From positions 372,001 through 436,000 of the forward strand of contig NZ_WOCD01000001.1 in NCBI RefSeq assembly GCF_009728465.1: a DNA stretch of 64,000 nt. Reading direction: 5' to 3'. The notes under the pieces are model-generated. The model saw only the letters and a list, made by a program, of their open reading frames with translations, ran no database searches and was not told the DNA's origin. Every line of letters begins with the position of its first letter. The stretch's first letter is position 1. The position numbers and the translations under genes are program-made. Below, piece by piece: positions 36,678 to 47,709 of this stretch. The DNA is from Psychrosphaera haliotis. GTDB taxonomy: Bacteria; Pseudomonadota; Gammaproteobacteria; Enterobacterales; Alteromonadaceae.

Positions 36678-37943
36678 TTATATCCCAGAAAACGCTAGTA
36701 TGTGTTTATCCGTAATACTCATAGTCTGAAACTCTTTGTGACTTACTAATAAAACCTTTATGTCTGCCTGTGCGTCTGCCTCGCCCATGTCTAATAATAA
36801 AGTACGATCCAAGTATTTCCCTATCTTTTTTATGTTTGGCTCAACGGCTATCAGCCTACAAGCAATTTGTTTTTCGAGTGACTGCATAATTTTTAATGCT
36901 GGACTCTCCCTCAAATCATCTATATTTGGTTTAAAAGCCAGTCCATAACATGCAACTGTTACTTGCTGAACCGATTTTTCAGGGTTTGACAACAAGAAAT
37001 TTGCAATAGCTAGTTTAACTTTACTAATTACCCATTCAGGCTTCATATCATTAACTTTACGAGCCGTATGGATCAACTGAGCTTCCTCAGGAGTTTCACT
37101 AACAATAAACCAAGGATCAACAGCAATACAATGCCCACCTACACCTGGGCCAGGCTGTAGGATATTTATACGTGGATGACGATTCGCAAGTGATATCAAT
37201 TCCCATACGTCGATGTTTAACTTGTCGCAAATAATGGACAACTCATTGGCAAAGGCAATTTGTACATCTCTGCATGAGTTCTCTGTCAGCTTAGCCATTT
37301 CAGCGGTTCTTGCATTAGTGGCAACACACTCACCCTCTACAAAGGTTTTGTACAACTCTATAGAACGCTCTGAGCACTTAGGTGTCATTCCACCAATAAC
37401 ACGATCATTCTCTACCAATTCACGAACAACATGCCCAGGCAATACTCGTTCTGGACAATGAGCAACATTTACGTCTGGGTTTATATTATCGTCTTGAGGG
37501 AATGATAACTCTGGTCTTGCTTCTTTTAACCAAGCAGCCATTTTTTCCGTTGCGCCTACCGGAGAAGTCGACTCTAAAATTACCAAATTGCCCTTTTTAA
37601 GAACAGGCGCAATAGATTTAGCTGCAGACTCAATATAACAAAGGTCTGGCTCTGGGATTTCACTGTTATTTGCTTTAAAAGGTGTAGGGACAGCGATTAA
37701 AAACGCATCCGCAGGCTCTGGTGTTAATGTTGCCTTTAAATACCCTTCCGTAACGGCAGCATGAACAATCATGTCTAATTCAGGTTCAACAATATGAATC
37801 TCACCACGGTTAATGGTATCTACCGCGTGTGAATTAACATCAACGCCTACCACTTTTTTCTTACGTGATGCAAACATGGCTGCGGTTGGCAAACCGATAT
37901 AACCTAAACCGATAACTGATACCGTTTCAAAAGACACTGGCAT
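36678..37943 (-). CDS. wecC: UDP-N-acetyl-D-mannosamine dehydrogenase
   Basis: Two-step NAD-dependent oxidation of UDP-ManNAc to UDP-ManNAcA. Length 421 residues. NAD loop VIGLGYIGLPTAAMFASRKK at about 9-28; AEMAKLTENSCRDVQIAFAN near 219 with the catalytic-type Lys/Asn; GPGVGGHCIAVDPWF near 271 with the active-site Cys; C-terminal VACYGLAFKPNIDDLRESPA. It follows wecB by 37 bases, and together they supply ManNAcA for the polymer. Confidence 0.94.
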   Translation of the reverse strand: MPVSFETVSVIGLGYIGLPTAAMFASRKKKVVGVDVNSHAVDTINRGEIHIVEPELDMIVHAAVTEGYLKATLTPEPADAFLIAVPTPFKANNSEIPEPDLCYIESAAKSIAPVLKKGNLVILESTSPVGATEKMAAWLKEARPELSFPQDDNINPDVNVAHCPERVLPGHVVRELVENDRVIGGMTPKCSERSIELYKTFVEGECVATNARTAEMAKLTENSCRDVQIAFANELSIICDKLNIDVWELISLANRHPRINILQPGPGVGGHCIAVDPWFIVSETPEEAQLIHTARKVNDMKPEWVISKVKLAIANFLLSNPEKSVQQVTVACYGLAFKPNIDDLRESPALKIMQSLEKQIACRLIAVEPNIKKIGKYLDRTLLLDMGEADAQADIKVLLVSHKEFQTMSITDKHILAFSGI

Positions 37944-37980
37944 TTCCTTTATAAATCTATTTATTAACTTTGTGATGAAA

Positions 37981-39099
37981 TTATTTAGCTAATATGTCAC
38001 AAATTCTTTGACAAGCTTGGCCGTCACCATAAGGGTTGTGGGCAAAACTCATTTCTTGATAATATTGAGGCTCTTTAAGTAACTTAGTCACTTGATCTAC
38101 GATTTTTTCTACGTCTGTACCCACTAGCTTAACTGTACCAGCATCAACCGCTTCTGGTCGCTCTGTAGTATCTCGCATAACGAGTACAGGCTTACCTAAG
38201 CTTGGCGCCTCTTCTTGAATACCACCTGAATCGGTCAGGATTATGCTTGAGCGATTCATCAAATACACAAACGGTAAGTATTGTTGCGGCTCTATTAGGA
38301 AAACATTTTCTAACTTTGCAAGTAGACGGTTTACAGGTTCCTGTACATTTGGATTTAAATGAACCGGATAACAAAATAATACGCCAGGGTTTTGAGTGGC
38401 TAGCTTATTGATGGCTTCGCAAATACGCTCAAAGCCTCCACCAAAGCTTTCACGTCTATGCCCAGTAATTAATACCAACTTTTTATCATTGTTTAAAAAT
38501 GAAAAACGGCTATTCATATCAGATTTTAACTGTTCATCATTTTCAACTTTATTTTTAACCATTAACAAAGCATCAATGACGGTATTGCCCGTTACAAAAA
38601 CATTTGATTCTGTTGTATTTTCTGAAAGTAGATTTTGCCTGGATGTTTCTGTTGGAGCAAAGTGATATTTTGTAATCGCGCCAGTTAGCTTTCTATTCGC
38701 TTCTTCAGGCCAAGGAGAGTAAATGTTTCCAGTGCGCAAGCCAGCCTCAACGTGCCCCACTGGTATTTGCTCATAATAAGACGCTAAACTCGATGCAAAC
38801 GTAGTAGCCGTATCTCCATGCACCAATACAACATCAGGCTTAAACTCTTGAAGCACCGGAGTTAATTCTAGTAAGATTCTACTTGTTACTTCCGGTAACG
38901 TTTGACCCGCTTTCATTAAATTCAAGTCGTAATCAGGCACAATATCAAACAACGCTAATACCTGGTCTAACATTTCTCTATGTTGTGCAGTAACACAAAC
39001 CTTCGCTTCTATTCGAGTATCCGACTCTAATGCTTTTACTAAGGGCGCCATTTTTATCGCTTCAGGTCGAGTGCCAAAAACCGTTAGTACTTTTTTCAT
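37981..39099 (-). CDS. wecB: UDP-N-acetylglucosamine 2-epimerase
   Basis: Non-hydrolysing 2-epimerase giving UDP-ManNAc. Length 372 residues, normal. Features: [19 protein letters not shown] at 7-25, [20 protein letters not shown] near 36, [19 protein letters not shown] near 90, [20 protein letters not shown] near 116, [20 protein letters not shown] near 208, and [20 protein letters not shown] near 287. It is directly upstream of wecC. Confidence 0.96.
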   Translation of the reverse strand: MKKVLTVFGTRPEAIKMAPLVKALESDTRIEAKVCVTAQHREMLDQVLALFDIVPDYDLNLMKAGQTLPEVTSRILLELTPVLQEFKPDVVLVHGDTATTFASSLASYYEQIPVGHVEAGLRTGNIYSPWPEEANRKLTGAITKYHFAPTETSRQNLLSENTTESNVFVTGNTVIDALLMVKNKVENDEQLKSDMNSRFSFLNNDKKLVLITGHRRESFGGGFERICEAINKLATQNPGVLFCYPVHLNPNVQEPVNRLLAKLENVFLIEPQQYLPFVYLMNRSSIILTDSGGIQEEAPSLGKPVLVMRDTTERPEAVDAGTVKLVGTDVEKIVDQVTKLLKEPQYYQEMSFAHNPYGDGQACQRICDILAK

Positions 39100-39100
39100 T

Positions 39101-40146
39101 TTATACTTCTTTTGGATTTCTAAATGCAGAGATTAAAACTAAAACCGTTCCTAGAATACCGCCAAGAATAAAACTAATTATTACGATAATCGATCTCTTT
39201 GGTTTGGACTTTTCCGTAGGTTCTGAGACTTTTGCCGGTATTAGTGTTTTGAGCAAATATTCATCGTTTATTTCAGTCATCATGATTTTTTGCGTGTGCG
39301 ACTCAATCATGTTGTAAAACACTTCACGCATTTGAGAGTTTGCCGTTGACTCAATCTTACGTTCAATAAAATTAATACTATCCAGCGCTTGTTTTTTATC
39401 TTGCGCTCTAAAGTATTCATTAATATCGTTTTTTAGTTTATTTGCCATTTCATATGCAACATATGGAGAAAAGTGATTTACTGATATATTAAAAATACCA
39501 AGTTCATCATCAAAACTAATAGAAAAAAGTCTTTTTTTATCGCTTTGTAAGTTTCAAAACTCGTTGGTTCCAACGACTTTAAGTTAGAAGAGAACAATCC
39601 TGAGACCTGCTTCCATTGATTTTTACCTTTATCAAACTTATCAATATCAAACTTCAATTGATTAGTAGATGCATCCCAACCGTTAGCAGCCATGAAGGTG
39701 GTTTTTAAACCATGTTTTTCAACAAACCCTTCAATATAAGGCCAACTATTCATCAACTCTATTGCGTGCTCAATGTTATTACCTGAACCTCCACCTAGGT
39801 TTATACCCGCCATCGATGCCAGTCCACCATACTTAGAGGCAAGCGAAGACAAGCCTCCTTCACTTTCCTGTTGAGCAGGTACTAGCTTTAATGTCGAAGT
39901 ATAGATATTTGGGAGCGACAATGCATAAAACACGCTAACAACTACAAAGATTAGAGCAATACCCATAATTTTAAACTTACCTTTCCAAATAACTGAAAAA
40001 AGTTGCCTTAAGTCTATTTCATCTTCGTCGCTGTTTTGGTTTACGCCATGGAACATTTGTCTGGTTACGTTAATTTGCGCTTCTTGATTCGCTTCTAAAA
40101 GCGCTATTTTTTTTTCTAATGCGTTAACTTTATTTTCTTCAGTCAT
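39101..40146 (-). CDS. Wzz chain-length determinant protein, frameshifted
   Basis: Inner-membrane polysaccharide co-polymerase of the Wzz family. A coiled-coil N-terminus is followed by TM1 ([19 protein letters not shown] near 61). Then come the Wzz signature region [20 protein letters not shown], a periplasmic helical domain, and TM2 near the end ([20 protein letters not shown]). No tyrosine kinase domain is present. A base is missing in the run at 39532-39538 (T7 on plus); restoring it reads [20 protein letters not shown] and joins the two pieces into about 348 residues. It probably works with the SLBB export protein encoded just upstream. Confidence 0.87.
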
Positions 40147-40147
40147 A

Positions 40148-42725
40148 TTAAAAACTCGCCAACGCAGCTAAACCTACTGTTAGCTGATAAAATATTGATG
40201 TTGATTTTTCCCATAAGGTTAAACGGTCTGTGTAGCTGGCATCAATTGGAACCACAATAGTATCGCCTGGCGCAATTAACGTATCCTCACCACCTAACCA
40301 TGAACTGTCTGGAATATCCACTAAGCCGTTTGCACGTATAACGTAAACACGATCAGAGTCTGCCTGAGCTCGCAGCCCACCACTTGACTTTAAGTAATCC
40401 TCTAATAGCCAACCTTCATTATAAATATGTGATGTAGCCACTTGCACTTCACCAACAACGCTTACTTCACCTCGTAAGGTTGGGACTAAAAGTTGGTCGC
40501 CATCTTCAACTTGAACATCGTAGTTCTCGTCACTTAAGATTCTATCTAAGTCAATAATTAAACGCCCTACCCCTTCTACTACCGTCAGCTTGCTAACAAG
40601 ATCTTGTACTTCTGTAACAGCTACACTACCAAATGAATTTGAAATAGATTTGAAGGCCAATTCTTTACTTAGATTCTGTGCTAAATCTCGAGCTTGCTTT
40701 TGCTCTAGTTCTCTTAAGGACTCTCGGGCGAAAAATGCACCTTCTGGAGCTGCAAATTTTGTTAAACCGCCGGCTCTCGCTATTACTGCTGCTAAACCTT
40801 CGCCGTCTTTTATTGTATAGGTGCCAGGATAAACCACTTCACCGCCAAGGGTAATACGTGACTCTTTTTGCCAATTTGACTGCTGGAATACATTAACCAC
40901 GTCTTTTGGTTGAATAGCTACATTTTGACTTTCACTACCCGATAACGCTTTTTGTAAAGAAAAACGGATATGTTCTCTCTCTGAGCCTGACGCGCGTTGG
41001 TTGATTCGAGACACCTCACCGATCTCCAAATTTGCAGACTCTTGCAAGCCCCCCGCAGCAGAGACAAGCTCTAGTATGCTAGCCTCATTAGATATTGGAT
41101 ATATTCCGGGGAAGTGAACTTTGCCGGTAATTTCCGCTGTAGCCACTAAACTGCCCGGCGTTACGTTAGCTTCTAACATTTTTATTAGAGGTAAAATCAA
41201 TTCCTGGCGAGTAAGTTTTTGAGTTTTAACTAAGGCAACTTGTTGGGTTTGAATATCACCGGTTTCTTAATGCATATAGATAGTTATAACCGTCAATATT
41301 CGTTTCTATAGTGGTATTTTCAGAATGAAAATCACTGTCGTCATAACGATTAAAGAAAAGCACTAGATCTTTAGAGTTAAGCGCGATGTCCGAACCGGCC
41401 AATACCTTTTTAGGTGCAAAGTGACGTATTTGAATGGAGCCGTCAGCTATTTCCGACACGATTAATGCGTAATTCATGTCTGTAGACAAACTTAAGTCAT
41501 CAGAACTTGAAATTAAATCAGTTAATGTCATGCCATCAAAGTAAGCATATCCACTTGGTCTTGATACTGCGCCCGCAACATGAACCACTTGGCTAAACTG
41601 TTGTGATATTGGTAAAATACGCACCACATCACCAGCTTTTATCTTTAGTTGAGTTGCTTCAGTTTTGTTTGTTAAGTCTACCTTTTTAACCAAACGCTGA
41701 TAGTTATTGTCTAGCGTAGTAATTAATATATTTTTAGGATAAGCCAAAGACGTTAAACCACCTGCTAGCTTTATAATTTCATCAAGCGTTTCACCTGCTT
41801 TTACCTCATAAATGGCTGGGCGACGCACTTCACCGTACACCTTTACTTGTGACTCAATAGAACTAATGAAAACCACATCACCGTTTTGCAAGCGACGATC
41901 TGCTGATGCGTCACCTTGCGTAAACATTTTATAAAGGTCAAGCTGCGTAATGGTTTTATTGGCTCTGTTTAGCTTAATATTTCTTAATGAGCCAACATTA
42001 GTAGGTCCACCACTTATGAAGATGGCATTGGTCATGGTTGATAAGCTTGATAATTGGTAAGCACCTGGCTTTTTAACATCACCAACCACATACACTTGAA
42101 TAGAGCGTAAACCTGAAATAGATACGGACGTTTTGATACCAATCATGCTAACACTTGCTACATCGGCAATTCTTGTTTTTACCTCTTGATAGGTCAAACC
42201 AGCCACTGATATAGGTGCTAAATCCGCAAAGCTGATTTTGCCTTCGTTATCTACCGTTACACTTTCTGAAGATGATGCTTTACCAAACATAACAATATTA
42301 AAGCTATCACCAGGTCCTACAATATAATTCGCTGGTACAGACAAGCTATCACTAGGCATAAAGGCCGTTTGCATGCCCTCAAATATGTCATAACCAAATG
42401 GTTGCAATTTATTAACGTTATCTTGTTTTGCTTCGGTTTCTTTTTTTTCTGCTTCGGCAGACTTTTCAGAACGAGCATTGTTAAGATATTGAAGCTCAGG
42501 AGCTTCTTTTTTAGTTCCTGTACCTGAAGGGGAAGTACTTAGCTCGCTAATATCGATTCCAAACTGCTTAGCTAGGGCTTCTTGCTGGGACTTTGGGAGT
42601 TTTTTAAATTGTTCGATTTGCGCTTGAGATGGCGTCGTAGAAACTTGTGCCTTAGCAGGTGTGATGCTGCTAAATACCACTATGGCTAAAAAACAAGCTA
42701 GTCCTTTGGAAAGGGCCCCATTCAT
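40148..42725 (-). CDS. SLBB-domain polysaccharide export protein, frameshifted
   Basis: Large Wza/OtnA/WbfF-like outer-membrane export protein, first gene of module B. Signal sequence near 8-26 ending in TPAKA. The poly-export domain starts at YIVGPGDSFNIVMFGK near 135. Several SLBB domains follow (for example VYVVGDVKKPGAYQLSSLST, VKVYGEVRRPAIYEVKAGET, VVHVAGAVSRPSGYAYFDGM, RITLGGEVVYPGTYTIKDGE, VSVVGEVQVATSHIYNEG). The C-terminus is hydrophobic. The frame breaks near 41265: after YALR the correct reading continues ETGDIQTQQVALVKTQ into the second half. Corrected length is about 860 residues, usual for multi-SLBB exporters of marine gammaproteobacteria. A good AAGGA ribosome site precedes the ATG. 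Confidence 0.87.
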
Positions 42726-42854
42726 AATTAAATCCTTAAAAACTGAAGTAACGCAGGCAGGGATTTAATTGCGGCATCCCTAACCAAAATCGAGGCGGAA
42801 TAATACATTATTAGGCTAAAAGTTGCACCCATGTATATGTATTAATTTTTTGCA
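42726..42854 (-). promoter_or_regulatory. Leader region of module B
   Basis: The 129-base gap before the export gene must carry the module B promoter or a read-through leader. It has an inverted repeat AGGGAT/ATCCCT (42759-42764 and 42776-42781) about 35-55 bases before the start. I looked for an ops/JUMPstart element (GGCGGTAG-type) as used by RfaH and did not find one. No clear -35/-10 pair is visible. Confidence 0.35.
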
Positions 42855-43832
42855 TTACTCCCCTTTTGGGGTATAAAACAAACAAACCTGCTGAATTAAG
42901 GTATTTATCTCTGCTTTTGGTAAGCAGTTTATCCCAGCGGCGCCTTCTCTGCCACCACCAGTTGGATATTTTGCACACAATTCTCCAGCGGCTTTTTTGT
43001 TATTTAATGGGGCTCGTAAACTCACTAAATAATGTTCATTATCGATTATTGTGAAAACGAGGTGAGCACGGTTTGGAAATTGGTTCGCTAAATGGTTACC
43101 GTAGGTTCCGCTGATGCGTCTACTCCAGGCTTCATCAGGCATAATACAAGCCATAAGCTGGTCAGATTCAAAAACAACATTTGCTTGTTCAGCCAATGAA
43201 AAGTCTGAGTCAAACGCCTCTTTTAACTTATAAAATGCAGAACTTGTATCTGCAATACAGTCAAAAGGACATGGGTATTTTAATAAAGACTTAAACAATT
43301 CAGCTGGATGGTATGCCAAATCGTCGGTATGGGCGCCATAACCGTTGTAATTGATTAATGTACCAAGCTCACGAAGTTGCTGAGCTTCTTCACTATTTAT
43401 GCCCGCTTGATTTGCTAAATTATCGGCGGTTGATATTAGATTATCGCCATAAGCTGCGGTAATAGCCCAGTTGTGATATTGCTTGTTGAGTATAGTATCA
43501 ACGATGAGTCCGGTGCAGGTATCTGCTGATAAATCGATATGGGCTGATAGGTTGTTGGACGTTGGTATAATTCCAGCGCGATGGTGATCAGCGTATAAAA
43601 CGCTAGCTTTTGTTTCTAACACTTTATTCAATGCGTCTATGTTTTTTTCCATAGAAACATCCAGCACGGTGATTTCACTTTTGTCGTTCAATAAATCTAA
43701 CGGGATCTGCTTTACCAAAGAGATGTCGCGTTTTATGCCCGTTACTAATTGTGTTTCTTTAGGCTCATGGAACCTTAACTGCAAAAGACTAATGATGCCG
43801 TCTGCATCACCATTAAACACGTCAAAATTCAT
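42855..43832 (-). CDS. DHH-family phosphoesterase
   Basis: 325-residue protein with the N-terminal metal-binding motif FNGDADGIISLLQL (about 6-19), a second Asp in ITVLDVSMEKN, and the DHH signature YADHHRAGI near 81. Toward the C-terminus it has YPTGGGREGAAGINCLP, a DHHA1-like GGG..G motif that binds nucleic acid or nucleotides. The family includes NrnA-type nanoRNases and pAp phosphatases. A pAp phosphatase would be apt here, since sulfotransferases release 3'-phosphoadenosine-5'-phosphate and cysC/cysN/cysD lie just upstream, but this activity is inferred from position. Confidence 0.8.
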   Translation of the reverse strand: MNFDVFNGDADGIISLLQLRFHEPKETQLVTGIKRDISLVKQIPLDLLNDKSEITVLDVSMEKNIDALNKVLETKASVLYADHHRAGIIPTSNNLSAHIDLSADTCTGLIVDTILNKQYHNWAITAAYGDNLISTADNLANQAGINSEEAQQLRELGTLINYNGYGAHTDDLAYHPAELFKSLLKYPCPFDCIADTSSAFYKLKEAFDSDFSLAEQANVVFESDQLMACIMPDEAWSRRISGTYGNHLANQFPNRAHLVFTIIDNEHYLVSLRAPLNNKKAAGELCAKYPTGGGREGAAGINCLPKAEINTLIQQVCLFYTPKGE

Positions 43833-43892
43833 TTACGGTTGTTCCTGTTTTAACTTTTGTTACCGATAAACGTTATCGATAACCATGATCGA

Positions 43893-44507
43893 CTAATCGA
43901 TTATGCCAAGCTCTAGAAGCTTGTTGATTACTACTTGCGCACACTCTTCAACACTCAAACCGTCCGTTTTTAAATGTAACTCTGGATTAACAGGAACGTC
44001 GTAAGCTGAGTCAATGCCGGTAAAGTTTTTAATTTCACCATTGCGCGCTTTTTTATATAGCCCTTTTGGGTCTCTTTTTTCGCAAATATCTAAAGGAGTA
44101 TCAACAAATATTTCAACAAACTGTTCTTCGGTTAGTTGAGTGCGCACCATCTTTCTATCTGATGAGAAAGGTGAGATAAAAGCCGTTGATACAATCAATC
44201 CGGCATCAACAAACAACTTGCTCACTTCGCCAATACGACGAATATTTTCTACTCTGTCTTTGTCGGTAAAGGTAAGATCGCCATTTAGGCCATGACGAAC
44301 ATTGTCGCCATCAAGTAAATAAGTGTGGCAGTTACGCTCAAACAACATGATATCTACCGCATTAGCAATGGTTGACTTTCCTGACCCACTTAGGCCCGTA
44401 TACCACAACACAACTGGCTTATGCCCGTTGGCTACTTGTCTTTGTTCTCGGGTTACCGTGTGGTTTTGCCAAACTACATTATCTGATGTCGTTGATTGTT
44501 CACTCAT
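43893..44507 (-). CDS. cysC: Adenylylsulfate kinase
   Basis: Phosphorylates adenylyl sulfate (APS) to PAPS. The 204-residue protein has the P-loop GLSGSGKST at 38-46 and [20 protein letters not shown] near 69. [18 protein letters not shown] near 90 and [20 protein letters not shown] near 130 complete the family pattern. It is the stand-alone CysC type. It follows the SLC13 permease gene by 15 bases in a cysD-cysN-permease-cysC run. Confidence 0.96.
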   Translation of the reverse strand: MSEQSTTSDNVVWQNHTVTREQRQVANGHKPVVLWYTGLSGSGKSTIANAVDIMLFERNCHTYLLDGDNVRHGLNGDLTFTDKDRVENIRRIGEVSKLFVDAGLIVSTAFISPFSSDRKMVRTQLTEEQFVEIFVDTPLDICEKRDPKGLYKKARNGEIKNFTGIDSAYDVPVNPELHLKTDGLSVEECAQVVINKLLELGIID

Positions 44508-44522
44508 TAAAGATCCTTGATT

Positions 44523-46253
44523 TTAAAGTACAGTTAGCGGGTAAAAGTAAATAATAGCCGCCAATGCCGATATTGAAAATGTTAATGAAACTGGAAGCCC
44601 TGCTTTTATAAAGTTTAACAGCCGATATTGCCCAGCGTTAAAGACCATCAGGTTGGTTTGATAACTATAAGGGCTAATAAAACTAGTATTCGCGGCAAAT
44701 GTAACTGCTAAAATAAAGGTCATTGGCTCATATCCGCCAGCAGTAGCAATAGAATACGCTAAAGGGAACATAAGAGCTGCGGCTGCATTATTGGTCACTA
44801 ACTCGGTAAGTAACACCGTTAATATATAAATTGAAATGAGCACGTATAAACCGTTTTCTGAATTTAAGCTTAAGTTCAACCAACCTATTAAAATATCCAG
44901 CGTACCCGTGTTTTGTAAACCATGGGATAACGCAATTGCTGAACCAACAATCAACCAAATGTTATATGCCAATCGCTGTTTTATATCATTGCTTGTTAAA
45001 CAGCCAGTAGCCATTAACAACACAAGTAAAATGGCTAACCCTTTAAACAGGCTAAAAGCACCAATTGCGGCGCCTAAAATAGTCCCAACAAACCCTCCAA
45101 TAGCAAGGAATTCGCGCCAACCACTTAGCTTTTGTTCCGGCTGAAGCCCACTTAAAGTAATAAAGTTTTTCTTAACATTGTGCCGTTTGTTAAAGTCTTT
45201 ACCTGTCACTAAAACTAAAAAGTCGCCCGCTTTTAAGGTCAACTCCCCTAACTTCCCTCGTAAAGACTCACCGTCGCGTTTAATAGCTATTGCAGCTGCA
45301 TCAAATTTAGATCGAAACTCTACTTTTTTTAGCGTTTGTCCTACTATGTGGCTACCAGGCCTGATAACAACTTCCGTTAAATTTTCAAACTCTACCTCTG
45401 TGGCATCCACAACAATACTCAAACCATCAAAGTGGTCAAGTTGAGAGACTTGATTAATGTCGCCGCTAAATAGCAGTCGGTCTGTGGGTTCAAGCACTTC
45501 TTTTGGGGTAACAGGAGAGATTGTTCGATTGTTACGTATGATCTCTACTAAAAACAGCGATTGTAAGTGTCTAAGACCAGCCTCTTCTACTGTTTTCCCA
45601 ATTAACGATGATTCCGCTAAAAGTTTAGTATCGATCATATAATCTTGTATTTTGTGACTGGCATTTTTTATATCGGGCAGTTTATAAGACACAATAAAAA
45701 TCACTACTGACGTTATTGCGATAACTACAAGACCTACTTTTGTAAATTCAAAAAAACGAAAACCCTCGCCCGTTTCATCAATCAACATACTATTAACAAT
45801 AAGGTTAGTTGACGTCCCTATTAAAGTGAGTGTTCCGCCAAGAATAGCAGCATAAGAAAGCGGTATTAAAAGTCGACTGGCGGCAATTTTAGGGTTATTT
45901 CTGATGGGTCTAATTAATGTAGAAACTACTGCCGTGTTATTTAAAAATGCAGAGCCTAAAATAGTGGTTACCATAAGCTTAAGCCAGCTCAATGGGTAGG
46001 TTTTACTTGATATTTTACCAGTAAGCCAAATAATTAATGAGGTTTTTTCAATTGCAACGGATGCGAGCAGCAGCATAATCAGAACCAGTAAACCGCTATT
46101 GGTAAAGCTGGCGACTACGTCTTGCTCTGAAATAAAGCCAAATAGGAAAGTAACAGAAAAGGCCGCACTGAATACAGCGGCGGCGTGTTGATTAAACTTT
46201 ACTAAAGCTAAAATGGTACTCACAAAAACGAGTACCATTATTATTACATCCAT
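44523..46253 (-). CDS. SLC13/DASS family permease with TrkA-C domains, probable sulfate transporter
   Basis: Inner-membrane anion transporter of 576 residues. About eleven helices surround a central cytoplasmic part (about 185-370) with two TrkA-C/RCK_C domains (LLAESSLIGKTVEEAGLRHL near 189; HIVGQTLKKVEFRSKFDAAA near 296). The membrane motifs GGTLTLIGTSTNLIVNSMLI (near 133) and SFISPYSYQTNLMVFNAGQY (near 530) carry the paired SNT/Gln-Thr-Asn-type substrate loops of the family. Location between cysN and cysC strongly suggests sulfate as substrate, as in other marine bacteria. Confidence 0.88.
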   Translation of the reverse strand: MDVIIMVLVFVSTILALVKFNQHAAAVFSAAFSVTFLFGFISEQDVVASFTNSGLLVLIMLLLASVAIEKTSLIIWLTGKISSKTYPLSWLKLMVTTILGSAFLNNTAVVSTLIRPIRNNPKIAASRLLIPLSYAAILGGTLTLIGTSTNLIVNSMLIDETGEGFRFFEFTKVGLVVIAITSVVIFIVSYKLPDIKNASHKIQDYMIDTKLLAESSLIGKTVEEAGLRHLQSLFLVEIIRNNRTISPVTPKEVLEPTDRLLFSGDINQVSQLDHFDGLSIVVDATEVEFENLTEVVIRPGSHIVGQTLKKVEFRSKFDAAAIAIKRDGESLRGKLGELTLKAGDFLVLVTGKDFNKRHNVKKNFITLSGLQPEQKLSGWREFLAIGGFVGTILGAAIGAFSLFKGLAILLVLLMATGCLTSNDIKQRLAYNIWLIVGSAIALSHGLQNTGTLDILIGWLNLSLNSENGLYVLISIYILTVLLTELVTNNAAAALMFPLAYSIATAGGYEPMTFILAVTFAANTSFISPYSYQTNLMVFNAGQYRLLNFIKAGLPVSLTFSISALAAIIYFYPLTVL

Positions 46254-46284
46254 ATCACCACATCCATTTGCACTTAGGATTCAC

Positions 46285-47709
46285 CTATTTGTTAAATAGC
46301 TCTGATATATCTTGCGCGCCCCAATGAGGGAAGTGCTTACGAATAAGCGCGTTCAGTTCTACTTCAAACGCCGATATATCCGTTTTTGATTGTGTATTGG
46401 AACTTCGCCCTTTACCTTTAATCATTCCAGCACCAACGGTTACGTTAGTCAATCTGTCGATTATGATAAATGCGCCAGTCCCTTTGACCTCATTGTACTC
46501 ATCAAAGGCCACTTGATGATTTAAGGAAATCTGACATTGTGCAATTTCATTTAGTTCTAATCTAACGGCATCATGTTGCTGCATTGTGTTTACGTCAACT
46601 TTGAAGTCGATGTCACGAACTGAACCTGCCGTTTGTTTTGAAGCAAACTTAAAGTCATATTGCTTATTAGCGACTAAAGGCTGCTCTGCCATCCAGATAA
46701 GGTTGGCTTCAATATCATTGGTAACGGCGGCTGCATTTTCTGGGTGAACTAATATGTCACCACGAGAAATATCAATTTCATCTTCTAAAGTAACAGTAAT
46801 AGCCATTGGTGCATAAGCTTGTTCTAAGTTTCCATCAAAGGTAACAATTTCTTTAATTTTACTTACTTTGCCCGACGGTTGAACCATAACTTCATCGCCA
46901 ACCTTTACAACACCGGAGGCTATTGTGCCTGCAAAACCACGGAAATCTAGGTTTGGTCGATTTACATATTGAATAGGTAAACGGAACACATCAAAGTTAT
47001 ATGAATTGGTAACTGGCGTACTTTCTAACATTTCCATTAGTGTTTCGCCCTTATACCAAGGGGAACTTAATGAACGGCTAACGACATTGTCACCTTTTAA
47101 GGCTGAGATAGGCACAAACTGAACGTTATTTAACTCAAGCTTGCTCGCTAATTGAGCGTACTCAGCTTTAATATCTTCAAAGACTTTTTCAGAAAACTCT
47201 AATAAGTCCATTTTGTTAATCGCTACGATGACATTTTTTAGCCCTAACAAGGAAGCAATAAAGCTATGACGCCTTGTTTGAGTTTGCACACCATATCGAG
47301 CATCAATAAGAATAATGGCTAAGTCAGCGGTAGATGCCCCCGTTGCCATGTTACGAGTGTATTGCTCGTGTCCTGGTGTATCGGCAATGATAAACTTTCG
47401 TTTGTCTGTAGAGAAATAACGGTAGGCTACATCAATCGTAATGCCTTGTTCTCGCTCCGACTGAAGGCCATCTACTAATAACGCTAAGTCAAACTCTTCG
47501 TCGGTGGTATTAAAGCGTTTAGAATCATTTTTGATGGCCGCCATTTGGTCTTCAAAGATCATTTTAGAGTCGTGCAAAAGACGTCCGATTAAGGTACTTT
47601 TTCCGTCATCTACTGAACCGCAGGTAATGAACCTAAGTAACTCTTTGTTTTCATGCTGCTTTAGGTATTCTTCTATATTTTGTTCAATTAAATCTGATTG
47701 ATGCGCCAT
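46285..47709 (-). CDS. cysN: Sulfate adenylyltransferase subunit 1 (GTPase)
   Basis: Regulatory GTPase subunit of ATP sulfurylase, coupling GTP hydrolysis to APS formation. The 474-residue protein has G1 [18 protein letters not shown] near 31, the G2-region [16 protein letters not shown]3 [19 protein letters not shown] and G4 [11 protein letters not shown] near 164. Two beta-barrel domains follow. It lacks a fused CysC domain, consistent with separate cysC downstream. The start overlaps the cysD stop by one base. Confidence 0.97.
   Translation of the reverse strand: MAHQSDLIEQNIEEYLKQHENKELLRFITCGSVDDGKSTLIGRLLHDSKMIFEDQMAAIKNDSKRFNTTDEEFDLALLVDGLQSEREQGITIDVAYRYFSTDKRKFIIADTPGHEQYTRNMATGASTADLAIILIDARYGVQTQTRRHSFIASLLGLKNVIVAINKMDLLEFSEKVFEDIKAEYAQLASKLELNNVQFVPISALKGDNVVSRSLSSPWYKGETLMEMLESTPVTNSYNFDVFRLPIQYVNRPNLDFRGFAGTIASGVVKVGDEVMVQPSGKVSKIKEIVTFDGNLEQAYAPMAITVTLEDEIDISRGDILVHPENAAAVTNDIEANLIWMAEQPLVANKQYDFKFASKQTAGSVRDIDFKVDVNTMQQHDAVRLELNEIAQCQISLNHQVAFDEYNEVKGTGAFIIIDRLTNVTVGAGMIKGKGRSSNTQSKTDISAFEVELNALIRKHFPHWGAQDISELFNK

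Noticed and set aside
42726..42854. JUMPstart/ops element for RfaH before the export operon
   Set aside because: No GGCGGTAG-like element is present on the minus strand in this gap or in 61673-61917; GGCGGAA on the plus strand is the wrong strand and sequence.
43864..43878. CGATAA/TTATCG hairpin upstream of the DHH gene
   Set aside because: Short six-base stem without a U-tract; may be chance or an operator, so not listed as a terminator.
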